A stretch of DNA of 64,000 bases from Sedimenticola selenatireducens (GCF_007625115.1 NZ_VMNH01000003.1:62001-126000), one strand, 5' to 3'; positions 9,186-18,666 are shown, counted from the stretch's first letter. Numbers and translations: made by a program. The notes: a model not told the origin generated them from the letters alone.

Positions 9186-9931
9186 CAGAGCAGCATTCCG
9201 TAAGCCATGACGAATATCATGGGGGTCAGTGAGGCAAAAGCAATCAGCCCGAAACCATCGGTCATTGGGTTTCTTCCGCGAATACTGCTGGCGAGACCAA
9301 CGCCGAGTGCCGTCACGAGTGGTACCGTAATGGTCGATGTGGTGACGCCGCCGGAATCGTAGGCAATGCCGATAATCTCTGGAGGCGCAAAACCGGTCAT
9401 GATGACAACGCCCGCATAACCGCCCATGATTAGGTACTGCACAGGCCATCCTTTGATGATGCGGATGACGCCGATGACAATGGCGAGGCCGACTGAGATG
9501 GCGACAGTAAGACGTAAGCCATTGGAGTATTCATTCATCTCCTGGGTATTGTTCTGGATCATCCCGCCGTCCGCCGCAATGCGAGCGGCTTCGTCAGAAA
9601 TTGCGATCAGTGCGGGTTCTGCTACGGTGGTGCCAAAGCCGAGAGCAAAGGCAAACAGGGTCAGCCACACTACACTGCCTTTTGATGCGAAGTCGTGCGC
9701 CATGGACTCCCCGATCGGAAAGAGGCCCATTTTTAGTCCCTGGATAAACAGTGTCAGCCCTATCACTACTTGCAGTGTGCCAAACAGTAATCCGCCAAGA
9801 TCGGGTATCGGTTGTCTGAATACAAGTAATTGAAAGCATGCAATAACGACTACAATTGGGGCAAGATCCCTTATGCTCTCCATGAGCGCTTTGCTGAAAT
9901 GCTGTAAAAGTCTGTTCACGGAGCTAACCAT
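9185..9931 (-). CDS. DUF1538 membrane protein, first subunit (UmpA-like)
   Basis: 248 residues, polytopic membrane protein. It shares the block YDSGGVTTSTITVPLV...RGRNPMTDGFGLIAFASL with the following gene, so the two are paralogues that probably form a heteromeric transporter. A second shared motif, FAFALGFGTTVAEPALIAI, lies near residue 90. First gene of the operon UmpA-UmpB-PII-CBS-ampD; the 278 bp upstream separate it from the divergent DUF1631 gene. Cation/proton antiport is inferred from the Halomonas UmpAB report. Confidence 0.85.
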   Translation of the reverse strand: MVSSVNRLLQHFSKALMESIRDLAPIVVVIACFQLLVFRQPIPDLGGLLFGTLQVVIGLTLFIQGLKMGLFPIGESMAHDFASKGSVVWLTLFAFALGFGTTVAEPALIAISDEAARIAADGGMIQNNTQEMNEYSNGLRLTVAISVGLAIVIGVIRIIKGWPVQYLIMGGYAGVVIMTGFAPPEIIGIAYDSGGVTTSTITVPLVTALGVGLASSIRGRNPMTDGFGLIAFASLTPMIFVMAYGMLL

Positions 9932-10209
9932 ACACGACGCGTAATTTCATGTTAACAAGATAAATGTTTAACTGTGAGTTTTATGTTTTTAGTGGGTAAG
10001 GTGGGTGACGTGTTGGTTAAAATGTGGGCTTTGACTTGGTTATGTGGGAGCTGAGTCACGCTTTTGAACGACAATATTTTGACTATTTGCTAATTGTGAC
10101 GCCTCTCACGGCCGATATAGGTTTCGGAGTCCAGACTCCAAACTGTAAAACCCTCGAATGTGGGTTACTCTTTGATACTGATTGAGATAGATAACGTTGG
10201 AATCCAGTT

Positions 10210-12468
10210 ATGAAGGCCGGAAATATAATTTCATTTGATGGTAAACGCTCGGGTGAGCAGACCGTGAAGCTCCGGGACGGGTATCAAGGTACCATTAATG
10301 CATGCCGACAGCTGTTGGTGAAGATATTGCCGCAAAGAACAGATGCCTTGTTTGAGCGTCTGGATGACGTGTTGTATGCCTTGGCAGATAAGGCGGAAAC
10401 CAATCAGCAGCAAACCACCTATTTTGAGTCTATGCGGAGTCTGCGGCGAGATCGTGAGCAGGTCGAGAGTGCCTTTAATAAATGCGTCCTTGGGCGGTTT
10501 GATCGATTCTGGACTCATGGTCCGGGTTCTGTGCCCAATGATGCGCCCGATGCCACTTTTTCCAGCGATGAGTTGGGTTTGGTAGAGAGCGATGATCTGG
10601 AAGAGGGGCTTGCGGTTTCGGGTATGGTGTCCAAAGGTAATAACAGTTATTACCGGGATCTTTATGCGCTCGATCAGCGCTTCAGCTATCTGCTGAGTGG
10701 GGTGCGTATTGAGGAGGATAATAATCCTCTCTCACCTGCCTCACTGGCAGCAGCCTTTAAGCAGTCGGTTTCATCGCTCTCAGTGACGCTTGCCGTCAAG
10801 TTGGTCATATATAAGCAGTTTGAGAAAGAGGTTATCGGTCATCTGGGGCAGGTCTATGATCAGATGAACGCGACGCTTGCAAAGGCTGGAATTCAGCCTG
10901 AGATCAAGCCCTCTATGCGCCGTAGTAGTGGGCAGAGTCAGGGCGCTGGGTCCACTTATGCCGGCGAGAGTGGCTACTACAGTGACGAGGCGCACTCCGC
11001 GATTCAGGCTGAGGTATTTTCCACCTTGCAGCAGCTACTGATGCAACATCGCCCGGTTGCGCAGCACTCCTCCGCCCCAGTTCAGTATGTTGATAGTATG
11101 GACCTGCTTTCAGCGCTATCGGTATTGCAGCACCAACACGGTGGTTCTTCTCAGACTGATGGCCATGTTTTGGATGCTGGGACAGTCAGGACAATCCTGC
11201 TTAAGTCCCCGCATATTGGGCAGCCGTCCGGTGGAAGTAAGGCTATTGATCGTTCAGATGAAGATACGATTGATGTGATCTCAATGCTTTTTGAGTTCAT
11301 ATTGGATGATCCGGGCCTATCAGATGCCATGCGTGCCTTGTTGGCTCGCCTGCAGATCCCTATGCTCAAAGTGGCAATTCTGGATAAATCGTTCTTTAGT
11401 AGAAAAGACCATCCGGCGCGGCGTCTGTTAAACGGCATGGCGCAGGCGGCTATTGGGTGGACTGAGCAGTCCGGTCGCAGTGGCGATGGTTTGTATGCCC
11501 ATATTGATGCCGTCGTCAGTAGAATACTGTCTGAGTTTGATGACAATCTGGGTCTGTTCGAGGAGCTGAACGAACAGTTCTCGGCCTTTCTGGATCGGGA
11601 GCAACGTGGCGCTCATGTGGCCGAGGAGCGTGCTGCCCAGGTTACTCAGGGTAAGGAGGTCTTGGTTGAGGCCAAGCGGCATGTGGCCGAAGAGATCGGA
11701 CGCTGCTTATCTGAATATGAATCGGTTCCTGATGTAGTGCAGAACTTGGTGCGTGATGGCTGGAATGATGTGCTGTTGCTGATCTATTTGCGTAAGGGGC
11801 AGGAGAGTGAGGAGTGGTCTGAGGCGGTACGTCTGATGGATCGATTGGTCTGGAGTGTTATGCCAAAGCCTTCACAGAGTGAGCGGCAGGAGTTGCTGCG
11901 CTCAATTCCGGATCTATTGAAAGGGTTGCGTGCCGGCCTGGGTGAAATTTCCTACAATCAGCACAAGATGACCCGTGCATTCAAAGGCTTACAGGCGCGC
12001 CATCTGGCCTGTTTGCGCGGTGGGCGGGTGGTCGAGTCGGCTGAAAACGATGAGCAGCCGACTGGGGTCGCTCGGCCGGCTGAGGCGGTTATGGAAGAGA
12101 TTGTGTTAGAGACTCCTGGAGGCGTCGGTCATGTTGCGGATCTGGAGGTGGACGATTTTGATCAGCAGGCGGCTGATTTGCAGGTAGGTACTTGGTTGGA
12201 ATTGACCGATGAGGAAGGGGCGGTGGTGCGTACCAAGCTTTCTTGGCGTAGTAGTGTCAGTGGTAGCTGTCTGTTTGTTAATCGCAAGGGGATGAAGGTG
12301 GCGGATGTGACCCAGCAAGGTTTGGGCGTCTGGCTACGCAGTGGCAAGGCTGTGGTGCTGCCTGAGTTGGATGTGCCGCTGATGGATCGGGCGTTGACTT
12401 CAATGGTGAGTGCGCTGAGTAAGGCGGGATCGAAAAAGTCGGCAGCGGAAGATGATATGGATAAGTGA
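10210..12468 (+). CDS. DUF1631 family protein
   Basis: 752 residues, soluble, mostly helical. The N-terminal pattern (INACRQLLVKILPQ, ALFERLDDVLYALADKAETN) and the central helical region are those of DUF1631, a gammaproteobacterial family of unknown function. The last 100 residues (about 660-735: WLELTDEEGAVVRTKLSW...SCLFVNRKGMKV) form a small beta-rich domain that resembles the PilZ-like tail of these proteins; the RxxxR/DxSxxG c-di-GMP signature is not evident. It stands alone: divergent from the antiporter operon and closed by a good terminator. Confidence 0.8.
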   Translation: MKAGNIISFDGKRSGEQTVKLRDGYQGTINACRQLLVKILPQRTDALFERLDDVLYALADKAETNQQQTTYFESMRSLRRDREQVESAFNKCVLGRFDRFWTHGPGSVPNDAPDATFSSDELGLVESDDLEEGLAVSGMVSKGNNSYYRDLYALDQRFSYLLSGVRIEEDNNPLSPASLAAAFKQSVSSLSVTLAVKLVIYKQFEKEVIGHLGQVYDQMNATLAKAGIQPEIKPSMRRSSGQSQGAGSTYAGESGYYSDEAHSAIQAEVFSTLQQLLMQHRPVAQHSSAPVQYVDSMDLLSALSVLQHQHGGSSQTDGHVLDAGTVRTILLKSPHIGQPSGGSKAIDRSDEDTIDVISMLFEFILDDPGLSDAMRALLARLQIPMLKVAILDKSFFSRKDHPARRLLNGMAQAAIGWTEQSGRSGDGLYAHIDAVVSRILSEFDDNLGLFEELNEQFSAFLDREQRGAHVAEERAAQVTQGKEVLVEAKRHVAEEIGRCLSEYESVPDVVQNLVRDGWNDVLLLIYLRKGQESEEWSEAVRLMDRLVWSVMPKPSQSERQELLRSIPDLLKGLRAGLGEISYNQHKMTRAFKGLQARHLACLRGGRVVESAENDEQPTGVARPAEAVMEEIVLETPGGVGHVADLEVDDFDQQAADLQVGTWLELTDEEGAVVRTKLSWRSSVSGSCLFVNRKGMKVADVTQQGLGVWLRSGKAVVLPELDVPLMDRALTSMVSALSKAGSKKSAAEDDMDK

Positions 12469-12498
12469 TCGGTTGTAAATGAATACTGTGCCGTTAAA

Positions 12499-12525
12499 AC
12501 CCCCGCTGGTCGGGGGTCTTTTTTT
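12499..12525 (+). terminator. Rho-independent terminator after the DUF1631 gene
   Basis: Arms ACCCCCG (12499-12505) and CGGGGGT (12511-12517) with a 5-nt loop, followed by CTTTTTTT. About 30 bp past the stop codon. Confidence 0.9.
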
Positions 12526-12684
12526 GGTGGTGTTGATCGTGGGTTTGTGTCTGGCGATGTGTGTTGGCAAAAGTATACAATAGTCCGCTTGTGACGGTGG
12601 TTGCGCATTAAATATGGCTACCCTTGTTTTGCGCGATGCATCTTGTGGAAGATGGGCGCTTATCGGAAATCAGGAAACAGACTA

Positions 12685-13029
12685 ATGCCAGAGAAAATGA
12701 CAGATTCAGGTCTAAAATATGACGATCTTGTTGAGGGTGAAGGTGATGTAGCTGCCGCCGGGCAGCGCGTTGTTGTTCACTATACGGGATGGCTGACGGA
12801 CGGCAGTAAGTTTGATTCCAGCCTGGATCGGAATGATCCCTTTGTTTTTGCCCTAGGGGCAGGTCAGGTGATTCGCGGTTGGGATGAAGGGGTCCAGGGT
12901 ATGAAGATTGGTGGAAAGCGTAAGCTCACCATTCCGCCGCAACTGGGCTATGGCGCACGCGGTGCGGGTGGTGTGATTCCTCCCAATGCAACGCTGGTGT
13001 TTGAGGTAGAGCTATTGGAGATTCGTTGA
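12685..13029 (+). CDS. FKBP-type peptidyl-prolyl isomerase, single domain
   Basis: 114 residues from the ATG at 12685, preceded by AGGAAA; an upstream in-frame ATG-free extension to 12601 does not resemble the family. A minimal cytosolic [22 protein letters not shown], the active-site run [20 protein letters not shown] and [20 protein letters not shown] are all present. Catalyses proline cis-trans isomerisation in protein folding. One base separates its stop from the nadC TTG, so they are likely co-translated. Confidence 0.93.
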   Translation: MPEKMTDSGLKYDDLVEGEGDVAAAGQRVVVHYTGWLTDGSKFDSSLDRNDPFVFALGAGQVIRGWDEGVQGMKIGGKRKLTIPPQLGYGARGAGGVIPPNATLVFEVELLEIR

Positions 13030-13030
13030 G

Positions 13031-13870
13031 TTGATCGCTCTTGAATCAATAGATATCGGCGTACAAGTCGGTTTGGCACTGCAAGAAGATCTGGGGTCGG
13101 GGGATCGCACGGCGGCACTTATTCCAGCGGATGCCAGTTCCAGAGTCAAGGTGATATCCCGGGAAGCGGCGGTGATCTGTGGGGTGGCGTGGTTTGATGA
13201 AGTCTTTCGTCAGTTGGATGATGCCATCGTTATCGATTGGCATTGCCGTGACGGTGATCGCGTTGAGCCGGATAGCCTGGTTTGTGAGTTACGGGGCAAT
13301 ACCAGGGCGCTGCTGAGTGGTGAGCGCAGTGCGCTGAACTACCTGCAGGTGCTGTCGGGTACGGCAACCCTGGCGAGGCGTTATGCGGATGCAGTGGATG
13401 GAACCGGGGTGAGGATTCTGGACACGCGCAAGACTTTGCCAGGTTTGAGATTGCAGCAGAAGTACGCCGTTACCTGCGGTGGATGTGATAATCATCGAAT
13501 CGGACTGTTTGATGCCATTCTGATCAAAGAGAACCACATCAAGGCGGCTGGCTCGGTCTCTGTTGCCGTGAGGACGGCGCTGGCGATGGCTCCGGATATT
13601 GAGGTGGAGGTTGAGGTTGAGTCTCTGGCTGAATTGAGTGAGGCGCTCTCAGCGGGAGCCAGGCGTGTTTTGCTGGATAACTTTAGCCTGGATCAGCTTC
13701 GAGCGGCGGTGAGTCTGGTGGGTGGTGCGGCGCGCCTGGAGGCCTCTGGCGGCGTTAATCTTTCCACTATCCGAGCGATTGCCGAGACGGGGGTTGATGA
13801 TATTTCTGTGGGGGCGTTGACCAAGGATGTTGTGGCCATTGATCTGTCGATGCAGTTCATCGACGATTAA
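13031..13870 (+). CDS. nadC: Nicotinate-nucleotide pyrophosphorylase (quinolinate phosphoribosyltransferase)
   Basis: Makes nicotinate mononucleotide from quinolinate and PRPP in NAD synthesis. 279 residues, normal length. Conserved elements: [55 protein letters not shown] (PRPP/quinolinate-binding Arg and Lys) and [20 protein letters not shown]. The start is a TTG with GGAG about 10 nt upstream; no ATG or GTG gives a complete N-terminus. Confidence 0.96.
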   Translation: MIALESIDIGVQVGLALQEDLGSGDRTAALIPADASSRVKVISREAAVICGVAWFDEVFRQLDDAIVIDWHCRDGDRVEPDSLVCELRGNTRALLSGERSALNYLQVLSGTATLARRYADAVDGTGVRILDTRKTLPGLRLQQKYAVTCGGCDNHRIGLFDAILIKENHIKAAGSVSVAVRTALAMAPDIEVEVEVESLAELSEALSAGARRVLLDNFSLDQLRAAVSLVGGAARLEASGGVNLSTIRAIAETGVDDISVGALTKDVVAIDLSMQFIDD

Positions 13871-13874
13871 AGGG

Positions 13875-14114
13875 TCAGGCTTTTACGTCCAGCAGGGAAC
13901 CTATCACGGTGTCAGCTGTCTTCAATGCCTTGACGGAGGTGCTGATCTGAAGGCTGCTCTGGTGGAGTTCAACCAATGCACGAACGGCGTCTTTGGTGGG
14001 TATTTGGCCGTTTAGCTGGTTTGTGCTGGCGATGTCAGTTGCGCTTTTGCGCATCTGTCGCATGCCTCGTTGAATGCCTTGGACAGCATTGCCGGATATG
14101 GAGTTGATTGCCAT
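13875..14114 (-). CDS. Small flagellar-rod-like protein
   Basis: 79 residues. The N-terminus MAINSISGNAVQGIQRGMRQM...ATDIASTNQL resembles the flagellar basal-body rod N-terminal motif, and the C-terminus (LHQSSLQISTSVKALKTADTVIGSLLDVKA) the rod/hook C-terminal motif, joined with no middle domain. Tiny proteins of this kind occur singly in pseudomonads and relatives, often labelled FlgE- or FlgC-like. No flagellar genes are nearby, so its partner is elsewhere. Convergent with nadC, 4 bp apart. Confidence 0.7.
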   Translation of the reverse strand: MAINSISGNAVQGIQRGMRQMRKSATDIASTNQLNGQIPTKDAVRALVELHQSSLQISTSVKALKTADTVIGSLLDVKA

Positions 14115-14212
14115 TCAATTGCTCATAGGTATAGGTATTCTGCCTTTAGCATAGGCAGTAAACCTCAGATTGCCAAGGGTTAAAAGTCAAATATGTGACT
14201 TTTTGCAATTAT

Positions 14213-14242
14213 TTGACGCATTAAATGATTAATAACTACTAA
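14213..14242 (+). promoter_or_regulatory. Candidate promoter of the secreted FKBP gene
   Basis: TTGACG (14213-14218), 18-nt spacer, TACTAA (14237-14242), in a very AT-rich stretch about 60 bp before the start codon. Sequence match only. Confidence 0.3.
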
Positions 14243-14300
14243 TAATGTGTTCTTATCGATTATCGACTTGGTCGAGTCACAATAAACTAAAGGAAACTCA

Positions 14301-15011
14301 ATGTTTGTCTCTATTAAATACGCAATCCCAGCCGCCGCCTTGACAATCGCTGCCTTCTCGTTACAAGCAGAAGACCTGGCTACGTTGCAGCAGCGCTTCA
14401 GTTATGCCTTGGGGCAGCAGTTTGCCCAGCAGTTAAAGCAACAAGGCGTTAACGTCGATGGGGTTGCGTTTGGCGCAGCGGTTGACGACGCGCTGAAAGG
14501 TAATCCATCCAAAATGACTCCCGAGCAAATGGGTGAAGCCTTCCGGTTGACCAAAGAGGCTATGGCCAAGGAAAAGGCCGAGGCTGCTATAGCCGCACAG
14601 CAGGCGAGTGAGAAGTATCTTGAGCAGAACAGCAAGCAGGCGGGAGTGGTTGTTCTGCCCAGTGGGTTGCAATATCAGGTGATTCAGCCGGGTGAAGGTG
14701 CGCCCCCTCCTGCAGATGCCGAGGTGACGGTTCATTATCGTGGGACGCTGATCTCTGGCGAGGAGTTTGATAGCTCTTATGCCCGTAATGAGCCGGCGAC
14801 CTTCTCCCTAAATGGGGTCATTCCTGGCTTTAGTGAGGGGCTTGGCATGATGAACAAGGGTGCCAAGTGGAAACTCTTTATTCCCTCAAAGCTGGGTTAT
14901 GGCGAAGTGGGTGCCCCAGGCGCTATTGGTCCAAATGAGACGCTGATATTCGAGGTTGAGCTGATCTCAATTACACCAGCAAAGGCACTGGAAGAGAAGA
15001 AAGGCGAATAA
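14301..15011 (+). CDS. Periplasmic FKBP-type peptidyl-prolyl isomerase (FkpA/Mip type)
   Basis: 236 residues. A cleavable signal peptide (residues 1-23, hydrophobic AIPAAALTIAAFSLQA) precedes a helical dimerisation domain (about 24-115: FSYALGQQFAQQLKQQGVNVD, then an Ala/Glu-rich helix) and a C-terminal FKBP domain (about 118-228: VTVHYRGTLISGEEFDSS, VIPGFSEGLGMM, YGEVGAPGAIGPNETLIFE). This is the FkpA/Mip layout: a periplasmic folding chaperone/isomerase. A purine-rich AAAGGAAA site precedes the ATG. Confidence 0.95.
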   Translation: MFVSIKYAIPAAALTIAAFSLQAEDLATLQQRFSYALGQQFAQQLKQQGVNVDGVAFGAAVDDALKGNPSKMTPEQMGEAFRLTKEAMAKEKAEAAIAAQQASEKYLEQNSKQAGVVVLPSGLQYQVIQPGEGAPPPADAEVTVHYRGTLISGEEFDSSYARNEPATFSLNGVIPGFSEGLGMMNKGAKWKLFIPSKLGYGEVGAPGAIGPNETLIFEVELISITPAKALEEKKGE

Positions 15012-15019
15012 AAAGGAGG

Positions 15020-15052
15020 GTGAGCCCCATCCCTCAACGGAGTGGGGCTCAC
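15020..15052. terminator. Hairpin between convergent FKBP and radical SAM genes
   Basis: 10-bp perfect arms GTGAGCCCCA (15020-15029) and TGGGGCTCAC (15043-15052). Neither side has a strong T-run on the plus strand; on the minus strand a CCTTTTTA follows after some bases. Probably a shared terminator of the two convergent genes. Confidence 0.55.
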
Positions 15053-15057
15053 GCCTA

Positions 15058-15936
15058 TTAGAGTCGCCGTAAATGCCGCGGTCTGAGGTGTTGGTTATGG
15101 CTTATGGCGTGATCAATCTGTGCCACGAGACGATCCCGGTCACGCGGCAGGTTGCCCGCCAGTGCCAGCGCATTGGAAGCGTGATTGGAGCGAAATATAA
15201 CCGCATTGGGTGGGTCAATATTTGCAACCAGTTTGCGCTGTTCCAGCAGAATAGCGTGGTCATCCTGCATCTGGAAAGGTTCTGCAAACTTGCGTAAAAA
15301 TTCCCGTTCTTCATCGGTTTCCAGGAACAGCTGTAGCGTCGAAAGATAGGTGACAGGCGCGTTGTTGAGCAGTGCGATTGTTCCTTCAATATGTTCATCG
15401 GACCGATCCTGACCCCCTAGCCCTAAAATGACCGTGGCAGATACCTTCAGTTTTGCGTGATGCGCTTTATCCAGGGCGGCTTGGATGCTGCGTGGGCTAG
15501 CGCCTTTGGTGATCTTTTTCAGAATAGTAGCTGATCCAGATTCGATGCCGAGATAGAGGAGATTGAGCTTATGTGCGCGCAATAGGCTGAGTTCCTCATC
15601 TGACTTGCGGAGAATATCACTCGGGTTGGCATAACAGGAGACGCGGGTCAGTTTTGCAAATGAGTTGGACAGCTTTTCCAGTATTTTCAGGAGGTGGTCA
15701 GCTGAGAGGGTAAGGGCATCTCCATCGGCCAGGAAGACCCGTTGAGCATCGGGCCAGACCCTTGCCGCCCTATCGATTTCTGCAAATACCTCATTCAGGG
15801 GGCGTACCTGAAACGTCTTCTGTTTATACATGGAGCAGAATGAGCACTGATTGAAGTGACACCCCAGCGTCGCCTGGATGATCAGGTTGTTGCCCTCACT
15901 GGGTGGGCGATAAAGCGGCATGTCGTAATGAATCAT
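15058..15936 (-). CDS. Radical SAM protein of unknown substrate
   Basis: 292 residues. The iron-sulfur motif is GCHFNQCSFC, i.e. CX4CX2C instead of the usual CX3CX2C, at about residues 26-33; it is followed by radical SAM barrel elements (FLADGDALTL, YLGIESGSATILKKITKG, ATVILGLGGQ). This variant is seen in a COG1032-like group of small radical SAM enzymes whose reaction is unknown to me. Its start lies 6 bp after the stop of the EgtB-like gene, so it is the last gene of a three-gene minus-strand unit. Confidence 0.85.
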   Translation of the reverse strand: MIHYDMPLYRPPSEGNNLIIQATLGCHFNQCSFCSMYKQKTFQVRPLNEVFAEIDRAARVWPDAQRVFLADGDALTLSADHLLKILEKLSNSFAKLTRVSCYANPSDILRKSDEELSLLRAHKLNLLYLGIESGSATILKKITKGASPRSIQAALDKAHHAKLKVSATVILGLGGQDRSDEHIEGTIALLNNAPVTYLSTLQLFLETDEEREFLRKFAEPFQMQDDHAILLEQRKLVANIDPPNAVIFRSNHASNALALAGNLPRDRDRLVAQIDHAISHNQHLRPRHLRRL

Positions 15937-15942
15937 GCTGTT

Positions 15943-17127
15943 TTAATCCTTGGGTGGGTAAACCAGTCGGGCGCCGCAAAACAGGCGTGGATTATCTGCG
16001 TTTGCATGATGCCTAAAGGTGATTCGTCTAATGGGCGGCTGGGTGTGCAGGCATCCACCCCGTAATACATGATGGCCTAAGGCGAACGCTTGTTCACTGC
16101 CGACCGGTTCAGGATCTGCGGAAAACTCACTATAGGGCTGGAAGAGGTTGGCGCACCACTCCCAAACCCGGCCGTTTGGCTTCAGAGCCTGGGTGCGCAT
16201 GGCCACCTCCCATTGGTATTCGTGCTGTAACACGGCGCCTGAAAGTTCGCCGCCGAGTGAGGCGACCCAATTGGCGTAAGCTTGAGCTTCATGTTGCGAT
16301 AGGCCCATTACAGGATCATCGGGGAGTAGATCTGCCGGCCCATTTAGACTGATGCCATACCAGCTGTTTTGATCGTCTTGGCGCCAATGGTGTGGATGGC
16401 CTTCTGTGGTCTTCCGCCAGTGCCATCCAGCTTCACTCCAGAGCTGCCTCTGCGCATAGCCGTCGGCCTCCATGAAGGCCAAAAATGTGCCGTTGTCTAC
16501 CGGGTTAGGATCGATCCGAAAGTTACTCAGCTTAACCATCTGTGCAGGCTGCTCGTTATCCAGCGCGGCTGGGTCTTGTTTGGCGCCAATCCTATAGTGG
16601 CCTTGCGATATGCCGATATGATGGCTCTCGGGTTGTTTGGCGAATAGGGGGCGTGCAGCATGATAAGGCTCATGCAGTATGATCCTGTATTCAACCAGGA
16701 CTTGCAGCATCTGTTCATAAAGTGCTGCCCGCGCTTGATTGATCAGATGGATCAGGCGGTCCTCTACAAGTAGCTCATGGGATGGTAAGCGCACACGATT
16801 AGCCAACTGCATGAGATTCTCTTCGTGCAGTTCCAGGGCCCAGTTTAGCAGGTGTTGTTTGGGTGGCAGTCGATCCCATTGTGTCTCCGCGGGGAGTGCT
16901 CCGGGAGTAAAAATCTCACTTACCCGGTCGGTCAGGTCGGTATCGCCCTGTACCATGCCGCGCACCAGGTAGGTTTCAATAAAGGCCGCCCGGCCGTAGT
17001 ACCAGAGAAGCGGCGCCAGGTCAGGGTGATAGCTTTTTCGGCAAATGGACTCATCGAGTGGTTCAATCAAGTCCGTCATCATCTGTTGCAGGGTGTTGAG
17101 TTGACCCAGGGGGTGTGTTGCTTGCAT
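15943..17127 (-). CDS. EgtB/SUMF1-family protein with an altered iron-binding motif
   Basis: 394 residues. An N-terminal DinB-like four-helix domain (about 1-165) is followed by a formylglycine-generating-enzyme-type domain (about 170-392: FRIDPNPVDNGTFLAFMEADGY, NGRVWEWCANLFQPY, LRGGCLHTQPPIRRITFRHH). That is the layout of EgtB, the iron sulfoxide synthase of ergothioneine synthesis. The helical iron motif of EgtB (HxxxH) appears here as ALELHEENLMQ, with only the first His. It may therefore use a different metal site or substrate. The partners are a radical SAM enzyme and an AAA+ ATPase. Confidence 0.8.
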   Translation of the reverse strand: MQATHPLGQLNTLQQMMTDLIEPLDESICRKSYHPDLAPLLWYYGRAAFIETYLVRGMVQGDTDLTDRVSEIFTPGALPAETQWDRLPPKQHLLNWALELHEENLMQLANRVRLPSHELLVEDRLIHLINQARAALYEQMLQVLVEYRIILHEPYHAARPLFAKQPESHHIGISQGHYRIGAKQDPAALDNEQPAQMVKLSNFRIDPNPVDNGTFLAFMEADGYAQRQLWSEAGWHWRKTTEGHPHHWRQDDQNSWYGISLNGPADLLPDDPVMGLSQHEAQAYANWVASLGGELSGAVLQHEYQWEVAMRTQALKPNGRVWEWCANLFQPYSEFSADPEPVGSEQAFALGHHVLRGGCLHTQPPIRRITFRHHANADNPRLFCGARLVYPPKD

Positions 17128-17196
17128 GGGTTGTGCCTGTCTTTACTGCTGTAGTGGGTTGAAGGGTAGTCGATTGCGCTTGTTAGGGGTATCTGG

Positions 17197-18666
17197 CTAG
17201 TCGGCTGTAACGGTGCGGCCATTTGCCCAGGCCCGTAGGTTTTCCATCTTTTCAGACATGACCACGGACAGTGGACTGGTCCTTTCGATCTCTTCAAGCA
17301 GTTGTTCAGTATTCATTTTTTTATCCTGAGCCTGTGCGGCATAAATCGCCGAGACAATGGCTTGCTCAATTTCCGCACCAGTAAACCCTGCCGTTGAGTC
17401 CGCCAGCAGTGCTAGGTCAAAGCCGCTGGGCGCCTGATTTCGACGGCGCAAGTGAATGTCGAATATCTCACGTCGTACCGCGCTCTGGGGGAGGTCGACA
17501 AAGAAGATCTCGTCCAGTCTTCCTTTGCGTATCAACTCTGGGGGCAAGCGCTCAATGTCATTGGCCGTGGCGACAATAAATACCGGGCTTTTGTTTTCTG
17601 CCATCCAGGTGAGCAGGGTTCCAAGTATGCGCTGGGATACGCCCTCATCCGAGTGGCCTGGTGATACGCCCTTTTCGATTTCATCCATCCAGAGTACGCA
17701 GGGTGCCATGCTTTCTGCCACATCCAGTGCACCACGCAGGTTCTTCTCGGTTTCACCAATATACTTGTTGTACAGAGCGCCAAAATCGATTCGCAGAAGG
17801 GGAACGTTGAATGTCCCTGCCACAGCCTTGGCCGCCAGACTTTTGCCTCCCCCTTGCACACCCAGAAGCATGATCCCCTTGGGTCTGTCGGCGGTATTGG
17901 TTTTGTTGGTGAAGGCGTTGTGGCGGTGACTGAGCCACTCCTTCAGCCGGATGAGTCCGGCGACCTCGGCAAAGCTGGCGGTGTCATATTCGAAGGCGAT
18001 GACGCCATCCTGGTTGATCAACTCATATTTGTTCTTCATCAGACCGGGAAGATCGTCCTGGCTGATAGCGCCATCATTCTCAATGGCGGAGCGGATCAGG
18101 CGTCTGGCGTCGGTGGCCGTGACGCCGGAGAGATTGGTTGCCAGTCGGTCAACCGCTATGGGGTCAGCCTGGACCTTGCGTTTATGTCGGGACTGCCAGC
18201 GACGCGCCTCTTCTTTAATCAGCATTTTGATGCCGGCTCGATCCGGCAAACGCAGCGTGAAGCGAGCTGTCAGATGTCGGATCTCTGGTGGTATTGGTAG
18301 GTCATGGCTTAAGAAGATCAGTGTTTTCGACAGGTTCTCATACTCTTGGGCAATCTCTTTGATCAGTCGAACATGAATCGGATCGTCAAGAAAGGGGTGG
18401 AAGTCTAGTAATAAATAGTAACCGGGCTGTGATACGGCCTTAATGTGTTTGAGCACTTCAGCCGGTTCAGAGGTGAATTTCTGGGCACCAAAGTCAGCTT
18501 CCAGGCGTTTCAGCCCCTCGGTCACTGCCCATTGGTACATGGGATAGTCGAGCCGAAGACCCAGCTGGGCTAACATCTGCGCGACCCTTACCTCTTCCAG
18601 AGATTCAATCACAATGATCGGCGTGTGTGAGGTAAGTATCAGCTCCAAGTCATGCAAATCTTTCAT
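17197..18666 (-). CDS. Ycf46-like AAA+ ATPase
   Basis: 489 residues from MKDLHDLELILTSHTPIIVIES; a start 48 bp upstream is open but lacks family resemblance. The N-terminal half (about 1-235) is a helical/alpha-beta region seen in Ycf46 proteins. The AAA+ module follows: Walker A GVQGGGKS (about 268-275), Walker B CVLWMDEIEKG, sensor ATAND and an arginine-finger region LIRKGRLDEIFFVDLP. Ycf46 was linked to inorganic carbon handling in cyanobacteria; its role in proteobacteria is unclear. Leads the EgtB-like and radical SAM genes (69-bp gap). Confidence 0.88.
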   Translation of the reverse strand: MKDLHDLELILTSHTPIIVIESLEEVRVAQMLAQLGLRLDYPMYQWAVTEGLKRLEADFGAQKFTSEPAEVLKHIKAVSQPGYYLLLDFHPFLDDPIHVRLIKEIAQEYENLSKTLIFLSHDLPIPPEIRHLTARFTLRLPDRAGIKMLIKEEARRWQSRHKRKVQADPIAVDRLATNLSGVTATDARRLIRSAIENDGAISQDDLPGLMKNKYELINQDGVIAFEYDTASFAEVAGLIRLKEWLSHRHNAFTNKTNTADRPKGIMLLGVQGGGKSLAAKAVAGTFNVPLLRIDFGALYNKYIGETEKNLRGALDVAESMAPCVLWMDEIEKGVSPGHSDEGVSQRILGTLLTWMAENKSPVFIVATANDIERLPPELIRKGRLDEIFFVDLPQSAVRREIFDIHLRRRNQAPSGFDLALLADSTAGFTGAEIEQAIVSAIYAAQAQDKKMNTEQLLEEIERTSPLSVVMSEKMENLRAWANGRTVTAD

